Shown: piece after piece, positions 18,571-28,581 of the stretch | Position numbering within the stretch: position 1 is the first letter of the stretch | How the letters are laid out: each line of letters begins with the position of its first letter | Assembly (NCBI GenBank): GCA_035940775.1 | Contig: DASZEN010000011.1 | Span: forward strand, 294,888 to 358,887 | DNA: 64,000 nucleotides | From: DASQYE01 sp035940775 | GTDB taxonomy: Bacteria > Acidobacteriota > Blastocatellia > Pyrinomonadales > Pyrinomonadaceae | Reading direction: 5' to 3' | The notes under the pieces: generated by a model | Told to the model about the DNA's origin: nothing | The model's input: the letters and a program-made list of their open reading frames with translations, nothing else | Databases searched by the model: none | Made by a program: the position numbers and the translations under genes

Positions 18571-20535
18571 ATGTGTGGCATTGCGGGACTGATCGGGGTA
18601 GAGCCAGAGGCGCGCATCGGCGCGATGCTCGAAAGCATAGCTCATCGCGGGCGCGACGATGAGGGCGTCTGGACTTCCGCCTTGCTTGACGACGGAGGCA
18701 GGCGCGTGTGCCTGGGCCATCGCCGCCTGTCCATCATAGACGTGAGCGCGGCGGGTCATCAGCCTATGCTCTCGGAGGATGGCCGCTTCGCGCTCGTCTT
18801 CAACGGCGAGATCTACAATTACCGTGAGCTAAGGCGCGAGCTTCGCGCGTTGGGCCGTCGCTTTCACACCGATACGGACACGGAGGTTCTGCTCGCGGCC
18901 TTTACGGAGTGGGGCGCAGAGTGCTTACCGCGTCTCAACGGCATGTTCGCTTTCGCCGTCTGGGACGAGCTTGAGCGCACCTTGACGCTCGCGCGCGACC
19001 GCCTCGGCGTCAAACCGCTCTACTACGCGCAGGTTAAGGGCCGGGGCGGCGAAGCCGACGCTTTCCTCTTCGCTTCGGAGGCGAAGGCGATCCTGGCAAG
19101 CGGACTCGTCGAAGCGGCGCTCGACACGGAAGGGCTCAATCAGTACCTAACCTTTCTGTGGACGCCCGACCCGTTCACGCTCTTTCAGGGGTTGCGAAAA
19201 CTCGCGCCCGGTCATGTGCTCAGGCTCGGGCGCGACGGGCGTTTGAGCGTGCGCGAGTGGTGGGACGTTTCATTTGACGACATCGAAGAGGGGCGGAGCG
19301 AAGAGTGGTGGCGCGAGCGTGTGCTTGAAAGCCTTGATCGCGTCGTCCGCATGGAGATGGTCGCGGACGTTCCGCTCGGCTCGTTCCTCTCCGGCGGAAT
19401 CGATTCGTCCGTCATCGCCGCGCTGATGAAGCATCATTCCGAAGGGCGTCGCATACAGACCTACACCATCGGCATAGAGGCGGACGATCTGCGCTACGAT
19501 ATTATCCCGGACGACGTGGTGTGGGCCCGGCGCGTGGGCCAACTGCTCGACACCGATTATCAAGAGACGATGCTCAGGCCGGATGTCGCCGCCCTTTTGC
19601 CGAAACTCGTCTATCACATGGACGCGCCCGTGATAGATATGGCGATACCGAGCTATCTGGTCTCGCGCGCGGCGCGGGAAAAGCTGACCGTTCTGCTTTC
19701 GGGGATGGGCGGCGACGAGGTGTTTGCGGGCTACCCGCGAAAGCTCGCGATGAAGCTCGCGGGCCTGCTCGATCCCGTGCCCGGGTTCGTGCGGCGTCCG
19801 CTGATCGGCGCGATGGCGGCGGCGCTTCCCGGCGGCCTGCCCGGAAAACTGACGGGGCCGCTGCGCAATGCCAAGAAGTTTGCCCGAAGCGCCGGTCTCG
19901 AATTTGAAGAACGCTACCTGGGCTACGGGACGTACTTTACGGACGCGGCGAAGCAGCAGCTCTACACGGGCGAAATGCGGGAGGCGACGCGCGGCATGGA
20001 CGCCTATAGCGAGCATCGCCGCCACTTCGCGCGAGTCGCGCACGCGGCGCCCCTCAATCGACTGCTCTACGTCGACCTGAAGACGTTTCTGCCCTGCCTG
20101 AACCTTGAGACGACGGACAAGACCTCTATGGCGGCGACGCTGGAAGTGCGCGTGCCGCTCTTGAATCACGAGTTGGTCGAGCTTGTGGCGCGGATGCCGC
20201 CCCATTTGAAGCTGCGCGGATTGAAACGCAAATATATCCTGAAGCGCGCCGCCGAAAAACTGTTGCCGCGCGACGTGGTGTGGCGCAAAAAGGCTGGCTT
20301 CGGCGCGCCCATACGCTCCTGGCTGCGCGGGCCGCTGCGTCCGCTCGTGGACGAACTGCTCTCCGAGGAAACGATCAAGCGGCGCGGGCTCTTCCGCCCG
20401 GAAGAGATCAGACGCATCATCGCCACCAATCTCTCGGGCCGCGAGGATTACAGCCTACAGGTATTTCAACTGGCGACGCTGGAGCTATGGCAGCGCATAT
20501 TCCTGGACGCCAAGCGGCCCGCTCCTCCTTCTTAG
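18571..20535 (+). CDS. asnB: Asparagine synthase-type amidotransferase 2
   Basis: A 654-residue paralogue beginning MCGIAG (Cys2 nucleophile), with HRGRDDEGVW, FNGEIYNYRELRR and the PP-loop FLSGGIDSSVIAALM near residue 275. The adenylation-domain LSGMGGDEVFAGYPRK is intact. The gene is diverged from the GT39-like gene across 199 bases, so it probably heads its own transcript. As for copy 1, amidation of a sugar carboxylate is inferred from context. Confidence 0.87.
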   Translation: MCGIAGLIGVEPEARIGAMLESIAHRGRDDEGVWTSALLDDGGRRVCLGHRRLSIIDVSAAGHQPMLSEDGRFALVFNGEIYNYRELRRELRALGRRFHTDTDTEVLLAAFTEWGAECLPRLNGMFAFAVWDELERTLTLARDRLGVKPLYYAQVKGRGGEADAFLFASEAKAILASGLVEAALDTEGLNQYLTFLWTPDPFTLFQGLRKLAPGHVLRLGRDGRLSVREWWDVSFDDIEEGRSEEWWRERVLESLDRVVRMEMVADVPLGSFLSGGIDSSVIAALMKHHSEGRRIQTYTIGIEADDLRYDIIPDDVVWARRVGQLLDTDYQETMLRPDVAALLPKLVYHMDAPVIDMAIPSYLVSRAAREKLTVLLSGMGGDEVFAGYPRKLAMKLAGLLDPVPGFVRRPLIGAMAAALPGGLPGKLTGPLRNAKKFARSAGLEFEERYLGYGTYFTDAAKQQLYTGEMREATRGMDAYSEHRRHFARVAHAAPLNRLLYVDLKTFLPCLNLETTDKTSMAATLEVRVPLLNHELVELVARMPPHLKLRGLKRKYILKRAAEKLLPRDVVWRKKAGFGAPIRSWLRGPLRPLVDELLSEETIKRRGLFRPEEIRRIIATNLSGREDYSLQVFQLATLELWQRIFLDAKRPAPPS

Positions 20536-20649
20536 ATGCGAAACCGCCCGCTCCTTCGTCGTAAGGGCGAAGGCATCTACGTTGCCGGGGCTCACCTTAA
20601 AAAGCCCTTTGCGAACGCTCGCCTTCAGCAGCCCTTTCATAATTCAAGT

Positions 20650-22812
20650 TCATAATTCAAGGGCCTGGCCCGTGCGCAGAGCGTCCACGATGCGAAACGT
20701 GGCGCGCGACGTGGCCGCCAGATCGCTGAGGGCGATGGGCGCTGGCTTGCCCTCAAGCACCAGGTCGCAGAGCGCGCGCACCTCGTCGCGTTGGCCCTTG
20801 TCCTGGCTGCGCATCCTCGTAGTCTCTTCGCGCCCGTTGCGATAGGTGGTCGCGCTGCGGTAATCGTCCAACACGAAGATGCGTCCTGCGCCGAAAATCT
20901 CTACGCGCTCTTTGGCGAGCGCCTTATCGCCCTCGGCCAGATAAGCGATAGAGCCATTCGAGCCGTCCGCGAAGCGCAGCGTGATAAAGACGGAGTCTTC
21001 GTCTACCAACTCTCGATTGCGGCTTGTGATCGCCTCGGCGTAGACGCGCGTCGCGGGCGCTCCCGTCAGAAAATGCATGAAATCTATGAAGTGGCAGACT
21101 TCGCCGATGATGCGCCCGCCGCCCTCGTGCGGGTCGTGCGTCCAATGCTCGCGCGGGATGCGCCCGGCGTTGACGCGATAGGCGATGGAGAGCGGCGAGC
21201 CGCGATCCTTGAAGAACTCGTAAGCCGCGCGAGCATGTGGCGAAAAGCGACGGTTATAACCGACCATCAACTGCCCGTCGGCGCACTCGGCCGCGCTCAT
21301 CAGGCGCTCCAACTCTTCCTCGTTGAGGGCGGGCGGCTTTTCCAGGAAGACGTGCCGCCCGCTCGCCAGGGCTCGTTCTGCCAACTCCGCGTGCAGGTCA
21401 TGGCGAGTCGCAATCACGACCAGATTTACTTCGGGGTCATTGATTACTTCGTCGGCGCTTGAGACTGAGCGGCGAAAACCGTATCTCGCGCCCACGTCGC
21501 GCGCCGTCACGCCCGAGGCGGTGGCAATCGACTGAAACTCTACGCCCGCAGCTTTCAGAACGGGCAGCAGCATTCCCTGTGCGTAGGCTCCCGCGCCGAT
21601 CAATCCGACGCGCACGCTGCCGCTGGCAGCCGAACCCCGGGCGCTCGCCTTAGCAGCCGTCAGCTCAACCTGACGCTCAAGCTCGCGCTCCGTGTCATAG
21701 CGAAGAACGACGCCCAGGTACGGCTCCTTGATAACGCCCGCGAGCAACTCGTAGGCGCGCTCGCCCTCTTCCACAGGGAAGCGATGCGTCACGAGGCGCT
21801 CTACCTGGACGCGGCCTGCGGCGACCAGATCGAGGAAGGCTTCGATGTTGCGCCCCTCCGTCCAACGGACATAGGCGAAGGGGTAATCGTGGCCGCGCTC
21901 CTCATATTCCGGATCGTAGCGGCCCGGCCCGTATGACATGGAAATCCTGAGCGTCAGCTCGCGTCTGAAATAGAGGTCGCGCGGCACGTCGAGTCCGACC
22001 AGACCGACGGCGATGACGCGGCCCTTGAGACGCGAAATCTCGCCCGCCAGCTCGACCGGCTGGTTCGACGGCGTGGCCGCCGTAATCAGGACGGCATCCG
22101 CGCCGCGCCCGCGCGACCACTCCATCACGGCTCTCTTAGCATCCTCCGTATTCAACATCGCGCGGTCGGCTCCAAGCTCGCGCGCCAGCTCGACCTTCTG
22201 CGGGTCAAGATCGAGGCCGAAGACGCGGCAGCCGTTGGCTTTCAAAAGCTGAACCGAGAGTTGGCCCAGCAGCCCCAGACCGATGACGACGACCGCTTCG
22301 CCAAGTGTCGGCTCGGCGAGCCGCACGCCCTGCAAGGCGATGGCGCCGAGCGTGCCGAACGCGCCCGCCTCGAACGTTGCGCCGTCGGGCAGATGGACGC
22401 AGAGATTCTTCGGGACGGAGAGCACTTCGGCGTGTGAAGCGTAGCCGACTCCGGCGCAGGCGACGCGGTCGCCCACGCGAAACTCCGTCACGTCCGCGCC
22501 CACACCGACCACTATCCCGGAGGCGCTATAGCCGAGCGCGGTCGAGGAGCCGAGCTTTGACATCACCGCGTTGACGGTGTGAAGGACGCCCTCGCTTCTC
22601 GCCCTCTGGAGTACCTGTTTGACCTTTTCGGGATTTTCCCTGGCCCTGCTGAGCAAGCTCTTGCGGCCCGCGCCGACCGCCATGCGCTCCGTGCCCGCGC
22701 TGATTAGAGATGCGGCGGCGCGCACCAGCACGCGCCCTCTTTGCGCGGCCGGTAAGGGTACGTCCGCGACCCTGACCGCGCCAGTCCTGGAATCCTGTAG
22801 AATCTGTTTCAT
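20650..22812 (-). CDS. Bi-domain oxidoreductase: Zn-type ADH + Gfo/Idh/MocA
   Basis: A 720-residue natural fusion. Residues 1-370 are a medium-chain alcohol-dehydrogenase-like domain (GLGLLGQLSVQLLKANGCRVFGLDLD for NAD(P) binding). Residues 395-720 are a Gfo/Idh/MocA domain (VGLIGAGAYAQGMLLPVLKAAG, then HVFLEKPPAL with the catalytic-site EKP). Such fusions are repeatedly found in capsule and O-antigen clusters and probably carry out coupled oxidation/reduction on a sugar nucleotide. The stop lies within a 13-bp direct repeat (TTCATAATTCAAG twice, 20,636-20,661). Convergent with asnB copy 2. Confidence 0.82.
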   Translation of the reverse strand: MKQILQDSRTGAVRVADVPLPAAQRGRVLVRAAASLISAGTERMAVGAGRKSLLSRARENPEKVKQVLQRARSEGVLHTVNAVMSKLGSSTALGYSASGIVVGVGADVTEFRVGDRVACAGVGYASHAEVLSVPKNLCVHLPDGATFEAGAFGTLGAIALQGVRLAEPTLGEAVVVIGLGLLGQLSVQLLKANGCRVFGLDLDPQKVELARELGADRAMLNTEDAKRAVMEWSRGRGADAVLITAATPSNQPVELAGEISRLKGRVIAVGLVGLDVPRDLYFRRELTLRISMSYGPGRYDPEYEERGHDYPFAYVRWTEGRNIEAFLDLVAAGRVQVERLVTHRFPVEEGERAYELLAGVIKEPYLGVVLRYDTERELERQVELTAAKASARGSAASGSVRVGLIGAGAYAQGMLLPVLKAAGVEFQSIATASGVTARDVGARYGFRRSVSSADEVINDPEVNLVVIATRHDLHAELAERALASGRHVFLEKPPALNEEELERLMSAAECADGQLMVGYNRRFSPHARAAYEFFKDRGSPLSIAYRVNAGRIPREHWTHDPHEGGGRIIGEVCHFIDFMHFLTGAPATRVYAEAITSRNRELVDEDSVFITLRFADGSNGSIAYLAEGDKALAKERVEIFGAGRIFVLDDYRSATTYRNGREETTRMRSQDKGQRDEVRALCDLVLEGKPAPIALSDLAATSRATFRIVDALRTGQALEL

Positions 22813-23170
22813 ACTGAAAGGAAGAGATTCGGCGGCCTCTCGCCGACCAAAGATGAGAGACTATCTTCTATCCAAGACTTACGTCAATCAAAGCCGAATG
22901 GCTTCGCGCAGGTCGCGCTCCGCTCCTCTTTCCCGCCTACGGGTCGAATCCGCAGGCAGCGCCGCTCTCGCCGGGGCGGCAGAATATTATTGACAACCTT
23001 CCGGCACTTTGTTAGTTATCGGAGCGCAATCCCGTGTGTCCTTTGAAGCGAATCAAAGACCTTTTCAACTTCCACGCTATCTTTACGCGGCGAGTTCTGT
23101 AAAAAGAGGCCCCGCACAGGGCGCGTGATGAGGCCGCCGGGGAAGCTCAAACTAAGCGAGGAGAGATAAC
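22813..23170. other. Divergent intergenic region
   Basis: 358 bases between the bi-domain oxidoreductase (minus) and the dispanin-like gene (plus). TTGACA occurs at 22,990-22,995 but no good -10 follows at the right distance. GCGAGGAGAG just before 23,171 supplies the ribosome-binding site for the downstream gene. Nothing else was recognised. Confidence 0.4.
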
Positions 23171-23467
23171 ATGCAGCAACCTTCCCCCGGCTGGGCGCCG
23201 CCGCCACCGCCAAACGCTCCGCCCGCGAACATCCCCAATTATCTTGTTCCGGCGATCATCACTACGCTCTGCTGCTGTCTGCCTGCGGGAGTGGTCTCGA
23301 TCATCTATGCCACGCAGGTCAACACCAAGGCGGCGGCGGGCGACATACAGGGCGCGCTCGACGCCTCGTCGAAAGCAAAGATGTGGTTCATCATTGCCAT
23401 CGTGCTGGGCCTCGTCGGCGGAGTCATCAGCGGCATCGCTCAAGTAATCATTGGAACGCAAAGGTGA
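23171..23467 (+). CDS. CD225/dispanin-family small membrane protein
   Basis: A 98-residue protein with a Pro/Ala-rich N-terminus, a first hydrophobic segment containing TTLCCCLPAGVVSIIYATQV, a short loop (NTKAAAGDIQGALDASSKAK) and a second TM helix. The CC-LP-G-V-S-I-Y-A core and two-helix layout are the dispanin signature. Bacterial members are of unknown function. Ribosome-binding site GAGGAGAG precedes the ATG. Confidence 0.8.
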   Translation: MQQPSPGWAPPPPPNAPPANIPNYLVPAIITTLCCCLPAGVVSIIYATQVNTKAAAGDIQGALDASSKAKMWFIIAIVLGLVGGVISGIAQVIIGTQR

Positions 23468-23998
23468 GCGCCTGCACGACGGCGCTAGCCCACCCGCTTT
23501 TTCGATGAGGGCGGCGCGCCTCTCGAATCCATAGCGGCGGGCAGCGGAAGCGCGTCGCTTGCGCGCGCTCTCCCTCTCGCGCGTAGCGTCGATCGCACAT
23601 CAACGAAGATTCTCGCCCACTGGGGCGGTTGCGCCGGGCCAGAGCCCCGATGCCTGATCCTGATGAGCTTCGCAGAGGGCGCGGGAATCCGAGCCCGGCT
23701 ATATTTCGGCTCGGGCGTAAGTTGCCGTGGACGAACGCAAAGCGAAAAGTTAGTTGAGCAGAACCTCGCGCGGGGCCAACGCGTGCCTCCTTTTAGCCTC
23801 ACGCCTCCTCCGGATAAGGAAAAAGCAGAGCCATTGCGCCGCATCGGCGGCCGCCGCCATGACTTGTCCTTAGTCGCGGCCCACTTGTCGGTGGCGCGCA
23901 GGGCATGATAATTTTCTACGTTTGTGTGTGCGCGTAAGCGATGCTCTATGCGTGTGGTGGAGGTGTGCCGCCGGGGTTTTTGATGACCGCTCTCGTTT
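23468..23998. other. Gene-free stretch
   Basis: 531 high-GC bases. Open frames here lack ribosome-binding sites and recognisable motifs, so I leave them out. A fragment resembling the GATGAGGGCGGC repeat core occurs near 23,503. No RNA gene is recognisable. Confidence 0.4.
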
Positions 23999-24892
23999 AT
24001 GTCTGAAGCCGGTTCGACATTGAAGGATCGTGTGCGCGCCTTCTGGCAGGCCAACCCGTGCGGCACTAAGTTCAGCGACGCCGCGCCGGGCACGCGCCTT
24101 TTTTATGAGCGCGTCGAGCAGCATCGCTACACGAAGGAGTGGCATATTCCGGCGGCCGCCGATTTCGCGCGGTCGCGGGGCTTGCGCGTGTTGGAGATAG
24201 GTTGCGGGCTCGGGACGGACGGCGCGCAGTTTGCCAGCGCGGGGGCCGATTATACGGGCGTTGATTTGACAGAGGCGGCGGTCGAGCTGGCGCGCCGTCG
24301 TTTCGAGTTGTTCGGACTGCCGGGACAGTTCCGCACCGCCGACGCCGAGAACCTGGATTTCGAGGACGAATCTTTCGACCTCGTCTATTCGCATGGCGTG
24401 CTGCACCACACGCCGGATACGGAGCGCGCCGTCCGGGAGATTCATCGCGTCCTGCGCCCGCGCGGGCGCGCCGTCGTCATGCTCTATCATCGCGATTCAT
24501 ACAACTACCGCGTCAACATACGCATGCTTCGCCGCGCCGGAGCGCACCTGCTCAAGACGCACTCCGGCCTCAAGCTGGTTCATCGCCTGACGGGCGAGCC
24601 CGTCGATTCGCTTCGAGAGCATGCGCGGAGCATAAAGGAGGACGAGCGTAGCTATCTTGCGCCGGGCGAATTCCTGAGCCGTCACACGGACGGGGCGGGC
24701 AACCCGCTCGCACGCGTCTACTCGCGCCGCGAAGCCCGCGCGCTTTTCAGGGATTTCGCGGAGTTGGAATTACGCACCTATTTTTTGAACAAGCGCTGGC
24801 TGCCAGTGCTGGGAAGCATGCTGCCGCGCGCCCTTGAGGCGCGACTCGCTTCGCGCTGGGGCTGGCATCTCTGGATTTACGCGCGTAAGTGA
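23999..24892 (+). CDS. Class I SAM-dependent methyltransferase
   Basis: A 297-residue methyltransferase with motif I VLEIGCGLGTDGAQFASAG, GVDLTEAAVELARRR and YSHGVLHHTPDTERAV. The start FWQANPCGTKFSD and C-terminal YSRREARALFRDF match the product at 13,563, indicating duplication within the cluster. The acceptor is unknown, probably a glycan precursor. Confidence 0.85.
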   Translation: MSEAGSTLKDRVRAFWQANPCGTKFSDAAPGTRLFYERVEQHRYTKEWHIPAAADFARSRGLRVLEIGCGLGTDGAQFASAGADYTGVDLTEAAVELARRRFELFGLPGQFRTADAENLDFEDESFDLVYSHGVLHHTPDTERAVREIHRVLRPRGRAVVMLYHRDSYNYRVNIRMLRRAGAHLLKTHSGLKLVHRLTGEPVDSLREHARSIKEDERSYLAPGEFLSRHTDGAGNPLARVYSRREARALFRDFAELELRTYFLNKRWLPVLGSMLPRALEARLASRWGWHLWIYARK

Positions 24893-24985
24893 AAAGCCGT
24901 AGTCGCCGCAAAGTAGTCAACGGCCAGCTAAAAACTGATCGCGTATGACTGAAACTGCTGGCTCCGTAATGACTGATTACAAATC

Positions 24986-25945
24986 ATGCAAAATATTCTG
25001 GTGACGGGAGGGGCGGGTTTTATCGGCTCGCACCTGGTGGACAAATTGCTGGCCGAAGGGGTTTGGCGCGTGACGGTCGTGGACGATTTCAACGATTTCT
25101 ACGCGCCCGGCATGAAGCGCGAAAACGTGCGCGCTCATCTCGGAAGCGACTCGTACAAGCTGGTCGAAGCAGACATACGCGACCGCGCCGGAATGGAGCG
25201 CGTCTTCAACGAGACGCAGTTCGATTGCATCGTACACCTGGCGGCGCGCGCCGGTGTGCGCCCCTCTTTGAGCGAGCCCCGGCTTTACGCTGAGACGAAT
25301 ATAACGGGGACGCTCAACCTGTTGGAGCTGGCGCGCGCGCACAACACGCGCCAATTCGTCTTCGGCTCGTCCTCGTCCGTCTACGGCATCAACGCCAAAG
25401 TCCCCTTCAGCGAAGACGACCCCGTTCGCCAGCCGATCTCGCCCTACGCGGCGACCAAGGGGGCGGGCGAACTGCTCTGTCACACCTATTCGCATCTCTA
25501 CGGGCTGCGATGCATAGCCTTGCGCTTCTTCACCGTCTACGGCGCGCGCCAGCGGCCCGATCTGGCGATACACAAGTTCGCACGGCTCATCAGCAGCGGC
25601 CAGCCGATCCCAGTTTTCGGAGACGGCACGACGCGGCGCGATTATACGTTCATCGACGACATCATCGCGGGCGTACGGGCCGCCATCGACTACACGGCGA
25701 GCGACTACGAGGCGATCAACCTGGGCGAATCGCGTACGGTCGAGCTGCGAGAGCTGATCGAGCTGCTGGAAAGCGAGCTGGGCAGGCGAGCGGTTATCGA
25801 CCGCCAGCCGATTCAGCCCGGCGATGTGCCGCAGACGTTCGCCGATATAGAGAAGGCTCGTCGCCTGCTCGGCTACAACCCGCAAACGCAGATCGAAGAC
25901 GGCCTCAGCCGTTTCGTTAGCTGGTTTCGCCGCGAAGAGAAATAA
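24986..25945 (+). CDS. NAD-dependent sugar-nucleotide epimerase (GalE/UGAE-like)
   Basis: A 319-residue extended short-chain dehydrogenase: GGAGFIGSHLVDKL for NAD, SSSSVYG, and the catalytic Tyr/Lys in SPYAATKGAGE near residue 151; RFFTVYGARQRPDLA and GTTRRDYTFIDD complete the UDP-glucuronate/UDP-glucose 4-epimerase pattern. The RPDLA segment is typical of UDP-glucuronate 4-epimerases. It would convert GlcA-type to GalA-type sugar nucleotides, in keeping with an acidic polymer. Confidence 0.83.
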   Translation: MQNILVTGGAGFIGSHLVDKLLAEGVWRVTVVDDFNDFYAPGMKRENVRAHLGSDSYKLVEADIRDRAGMERVFNETQFDCIVHLAARAGVRPSLSEPRLYAETNITGTLNLLELARAHNTRQFVFGSSSSVYGINAKVPFSEDDPVRQPISPYAATKGAGELLCHTYSHLYGLRCIALRFFTVYGARQRPDLAIHKFARLISSGQPIPVFGDGTTRRDYTFIDDIIAGVRAAIDYTASDYEAINLGESRTVELRELIELLESELGRRAVIDRQPIQPGDVPQTFADIEKARRLLGYNPQTQIEDGLSRFVSWFRREEK

Positions 25946-26010
25946 GCGGCGGCCGTCTTCGATTGATTCCCGTCGCGCGTGTGCTCGCCGAAAAGGGGTC
26001 GGCGGTTTGG

Positions 26011-27447
26011 ATGTTAAAGATGGAGTGGCCGCTTAAAAACATTTCGACCCCTGCGAAAAGACGCGCCCTGGCCCTGCTCCTGATACTGTCGACGGCGCTG
26101 GTGGTGCGGGCTCTGACCATGCAGTTCATCCGGGCGCACCTCGGAGACCCGGCATGGTTCGCCTCCGGCATCTACTCGATCTTTGACGTGAAGGCGCAAA
26201 ATTTTCTTGACGGCCGCGAGCCTTTGTTCTGGATCGACGACCCGACGCGCACCGATAGGGCCGTCTACGCGCCCGGCTATCCGGCCTGGCTGGCGCTCCT
26301 TTACACGCTCCGTGACGCGCGCTCTGCCTATACTGTTCAGAGCGTGCAGTGGGTGCTCGACGCCTTCTCGGTCTTGCTCGTGGTGGGCGCGGGCCTGACG
26401 GCCTACGGCTGGCGAGTGGGCCTCTGGGCGGGACTGCTCGCGGCGCTCTCTCCGCTGCTGGCGCTGGCGGGCGCGACTCCTCTGGCGGATGCGCCGACGA
26501 GTTGGATTGTGCTGGCAGGAGCGTGGATGCTGTTGCTGGCCGCCAAAAGGGAGAGCCTTCTGTGGGCGCTCGGCGCGGGGCTGATGGTCGGGGCGTCATG
26601 CTGGCTGCGTGCCAACGCGCTGCTTCTGGCCGCGTTCTGGGCCCTAGCGCTATTGCTACTGGCGCGTGGCGCGTGGCGCAGGCGCGCCGTTTTGGGCGGC
26701 GCGTGCCTGCTCGGCGCAGCACTCGTGATCGCGCCCATCCTCGTACGCAACGCCGTGGTCTTTCGTGCTTTTGTGCCGACGGGCCTCGGCACGGGAACGA
26801 ATCTGTGGGAGAGCATCGGCGAGACGGAGCGGGGCGCTACTGAGTTCGGCGCGCCGCGCAGCGACCGGGAACTGGTCGAGCAGGAGCGCGCCGAGCGGGG
26901 GCTTGATGCGGACGCGCCGCTCGACCTCTATTGGCCCAACGGCATCGAGCGCGACCGCGCGCGCTCCTACAAAGCCCTGAAAATTATTGCCGCGCATCCG
27001 GTCTGGTACGCGGGCGTGATGATGCGACGGATGACGGCCGTCTTGAAATACGCGGGCGAGCCCGTGCCGTCTTACGGAAGCGCGGGCATCAACGTGACGA
27101 GTCGGAAATGTCTGCCGCCGCAGTTGCAGGGCGGCGCGCTCGCCCTCTTCGTCAACCTCCTGGGCATGATACAGAGCGTGCTTAGATACTTTGCGCTGCC
27201 GCTCATGCTCTGGGGCGTGTGGCTCGGCGTGCGTCGGAGCGGTCGCACGGCGGGAATGATTCTCGTGACGGTGCTCTATTACTGGATCATCGGCTCGGCC
27301 ATGCATACGGAGTTGCGTTACGGACTGCCGATGCAGGCGCTGCTCTTCATCTTCGCAGGGCTCAGCGTGTCACAGCTCGAAAGAGCGGCGCTGCGTCGCT
27401 ATGCTCGGGCGGTCGGTAAGGAGAAGGGAGCGGCGGCCGTGGGCTGA
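26011..27447 (+). CDS. GT39-like membrane glycosyltransferase
   Basis: About 478 residues from ATG 26,011; an in-frame TTG at 25,963 would add 16 residues without better support. Multiple TM helices; AVYAPGYPAWLALLYTL corresponds to the family HPPGYP motif, and GASCWLRANALLLAAF is shared with the product at 16,446. It lacks the beta insert of that paralogue. Probably adds a sugar from a polyprenyl-phosphate donor at the periplasmic face. Confidence 0.75.
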   Translation: MLKMEWPLKNISTPAKRRALALLLILSTALVVRALTMQFIRAHLGDPAWFASGIYSIFDVKAQNFLDGREPLFWIDDPTRTDRAVYAPGYPAWLALLYTLRDARSAYTVQSVQWVLDAFSVLLVVGAGLTAYGWRVGLWAGLLAALSPLLALAGATPLADAPTSWIVLAGAWMLLLAAKRESLLWALGAGLMVGASCWLRANALLLAAFWALALLLLARGAWRRRAVLGGACLLGAALVIAPILVRNAVVFRAFVPTGLGTGTNLWESIGETERGATEFGAPRSDRELVEQERAERGLDADAPLDLYWPNGIERDRARSYKALKIIAAHPVWYAGVMMRRMTAVLKYAGEPVPSYGSAGINVTSRKCLPPQLQGGALALFVNLLGMIQSVLRYFALPLMLWGVWLGVRRSGRTAGMILVTVLYYWIIGSAMHTELRYGLPMQALLFIFAGLSVSQLERAALRRYARAVGKEKGAAAVG

Positions 27448-27469
27448 TCGGGCCCGCGCGGTTTTAGTG

Positions 27470-28498
27470 ATGAAGCTGAGAGTGTTGCAATACCTGGCAT
27501 GCCCCTCCTGCGGCGGCGAGATCGAGCTGCTGTCGGTCGCCGCCGAGGAGCGGGGCGAAATCCTTGAGGGCGACCTGCGCTGCCTTTCATGCGCGCGCCA
27601 TTTCCCCGTGGTGCGCGGCGTGCCGCGGTTCGCCCCTCTGGATAAGATGGAAGAGGACAAGGCGGCGACCGCCGAGAATTTCGGCTGGCAATGGCTGCAC
27701 TTCACGCAGGACGACGAGCGATACGCGGAACAATTCCTGGGATGGATTGCGCCCGTTCGGCCCCGTTTCTTTCGTGATAAAGTGGTGCTGGAGGGCGGTT
27801 GCGGTAAGGGCAGGCACACGCGGCTGGCGGCTGGCTGGGGCGCGCGCGACGTTGTCAGTATCGACTTGAGCGCGGCGGTCGAATCGGCGTTCGCGGCGAC
27901 GCGCACGCTCGAAAACGCCCATATCGTTCAGGCGGACATCTATCACCCGCCGCTCAAGCCCGTCTTCGATTACGCATTCTCGGTCGGAGTGCTGCATCAT
28001 CTTCCAGACCCGCGCGCAGGGTTTATTTCGCTGGCTTCGAGGGTCAAAGCCGGGGGCCATATTTCGGCCTGGGTCTACGGCGCTGAGAATAACGGGTGGA
28101 TCACACGCCTCGTCAATCCCCTGCGCGAGCGCGTCACGTCGCGCATTAATCGCCGGAGCCTGCTCCATCTCTCAAAGCTCCCGGCGGCGGCGCTCTTCGC
28201 GGCGACCAAGCTGGTCTATGGCCCGCTCAACAAAAGCACGCGCGGCGCTGCACTCGCGCGCCATTTGTTCTACAATGACTACCTGAATGCGATCTCAGGC
28301 TTCGGCTGGCGCGAGCAGCACACAATCGTCTTCGATCACCTGGTCGCGCCGACAGCCTTTTATATTCCCCGCGCCGAATTTGAAGAGTGGTGGCGCGACA
28401 TAGCGGCCACCGAAGTCAACATCGGCTGGCACAACAGGAATAGCTGGCGCGGGACGGGACAAAAGGGAAGGGCGGAGGGCAGGAGCGATGAGGGATGA
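27470..28498 (+). CDS. Methyltransferase with N-terminal zinc-ribbon
   Basis: About 342 residues from ATG 27,470; the longer open frame reads back into the previous gene. The N-terminus LACPSCGGEIELL with LRCLSCARHFPVVRGVPRF is a Trm112/zinc-ribbon module. It is followed by SAM motif I VVLEGGCGKGRHTRLAAGWG and SVGVLHHLPDPRAGF. The Gly-Gly in motif I replaces the usual Ile/Val-Gly. The last ten residues (QKGRAEGRSDEG) are encoded by a dispersed repeat, so the native end may have been shorter. Confidence 0.8.
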   Translation: MKLRVLQYLACPSCGGEIELLSVAAEERGEILEGDLRCLSCARHFPVVRGVPRFAPLDKMEEDKAATAENFGWQWLHFTQDDERYAEQFLGWIAPVRPRFFRDKVVLEGGCGKGRHTRLAAGWGARDVVSIDLSAAVESAFAATRTLENAHIVQADIYHPPLKPVFDYAFSVGVLHHLPDPRAGFISLASRVKAGGHISAWVYGAENNGWITRLVNPLRERVTSRINRRSLLHLSKLPAAALFAATKLVYGPLNKSTRGAALARHLFYNDYLNAISGFGWREQHTIVFDHLVAPTAFYIPRAEFEEWWRDIAATEVNIGWHNRNSWRGTGQKGRAEGRSDEG

Positions 28499-28563
28499 AA
28501 GGAATGCTTCCATTTCCTGAATGCTTTTCTTATTCATCGCTGCCGCCTTCGTTCCGACCTGCC
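28462..28563 (+). repeat. Dispersed GATGAGGG-type palindrome, copy 2
   Basis: Left arm GGCGGAGGGCAGGAGCGATG and right arm ATTCATCGCTGCCGCCTTCG face each other about 50 nt apart, giving a long imperfect hairpin. It supplies the stop region of the upstream methyltransferase and the leader of the next one. Confidence 0.6.
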
Positions 28564-28581
28564 TTTCAAGTGGGCTCTGAA

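Noticed and set aside
23485..24093. Minus-strand open frame in the 23.5-24.1 kb gap
   Set aside because: It runs through the start of the methyltransferase gene, is Arg/Pro-rich as typical of GC-rich shadow frames, and has no motif.
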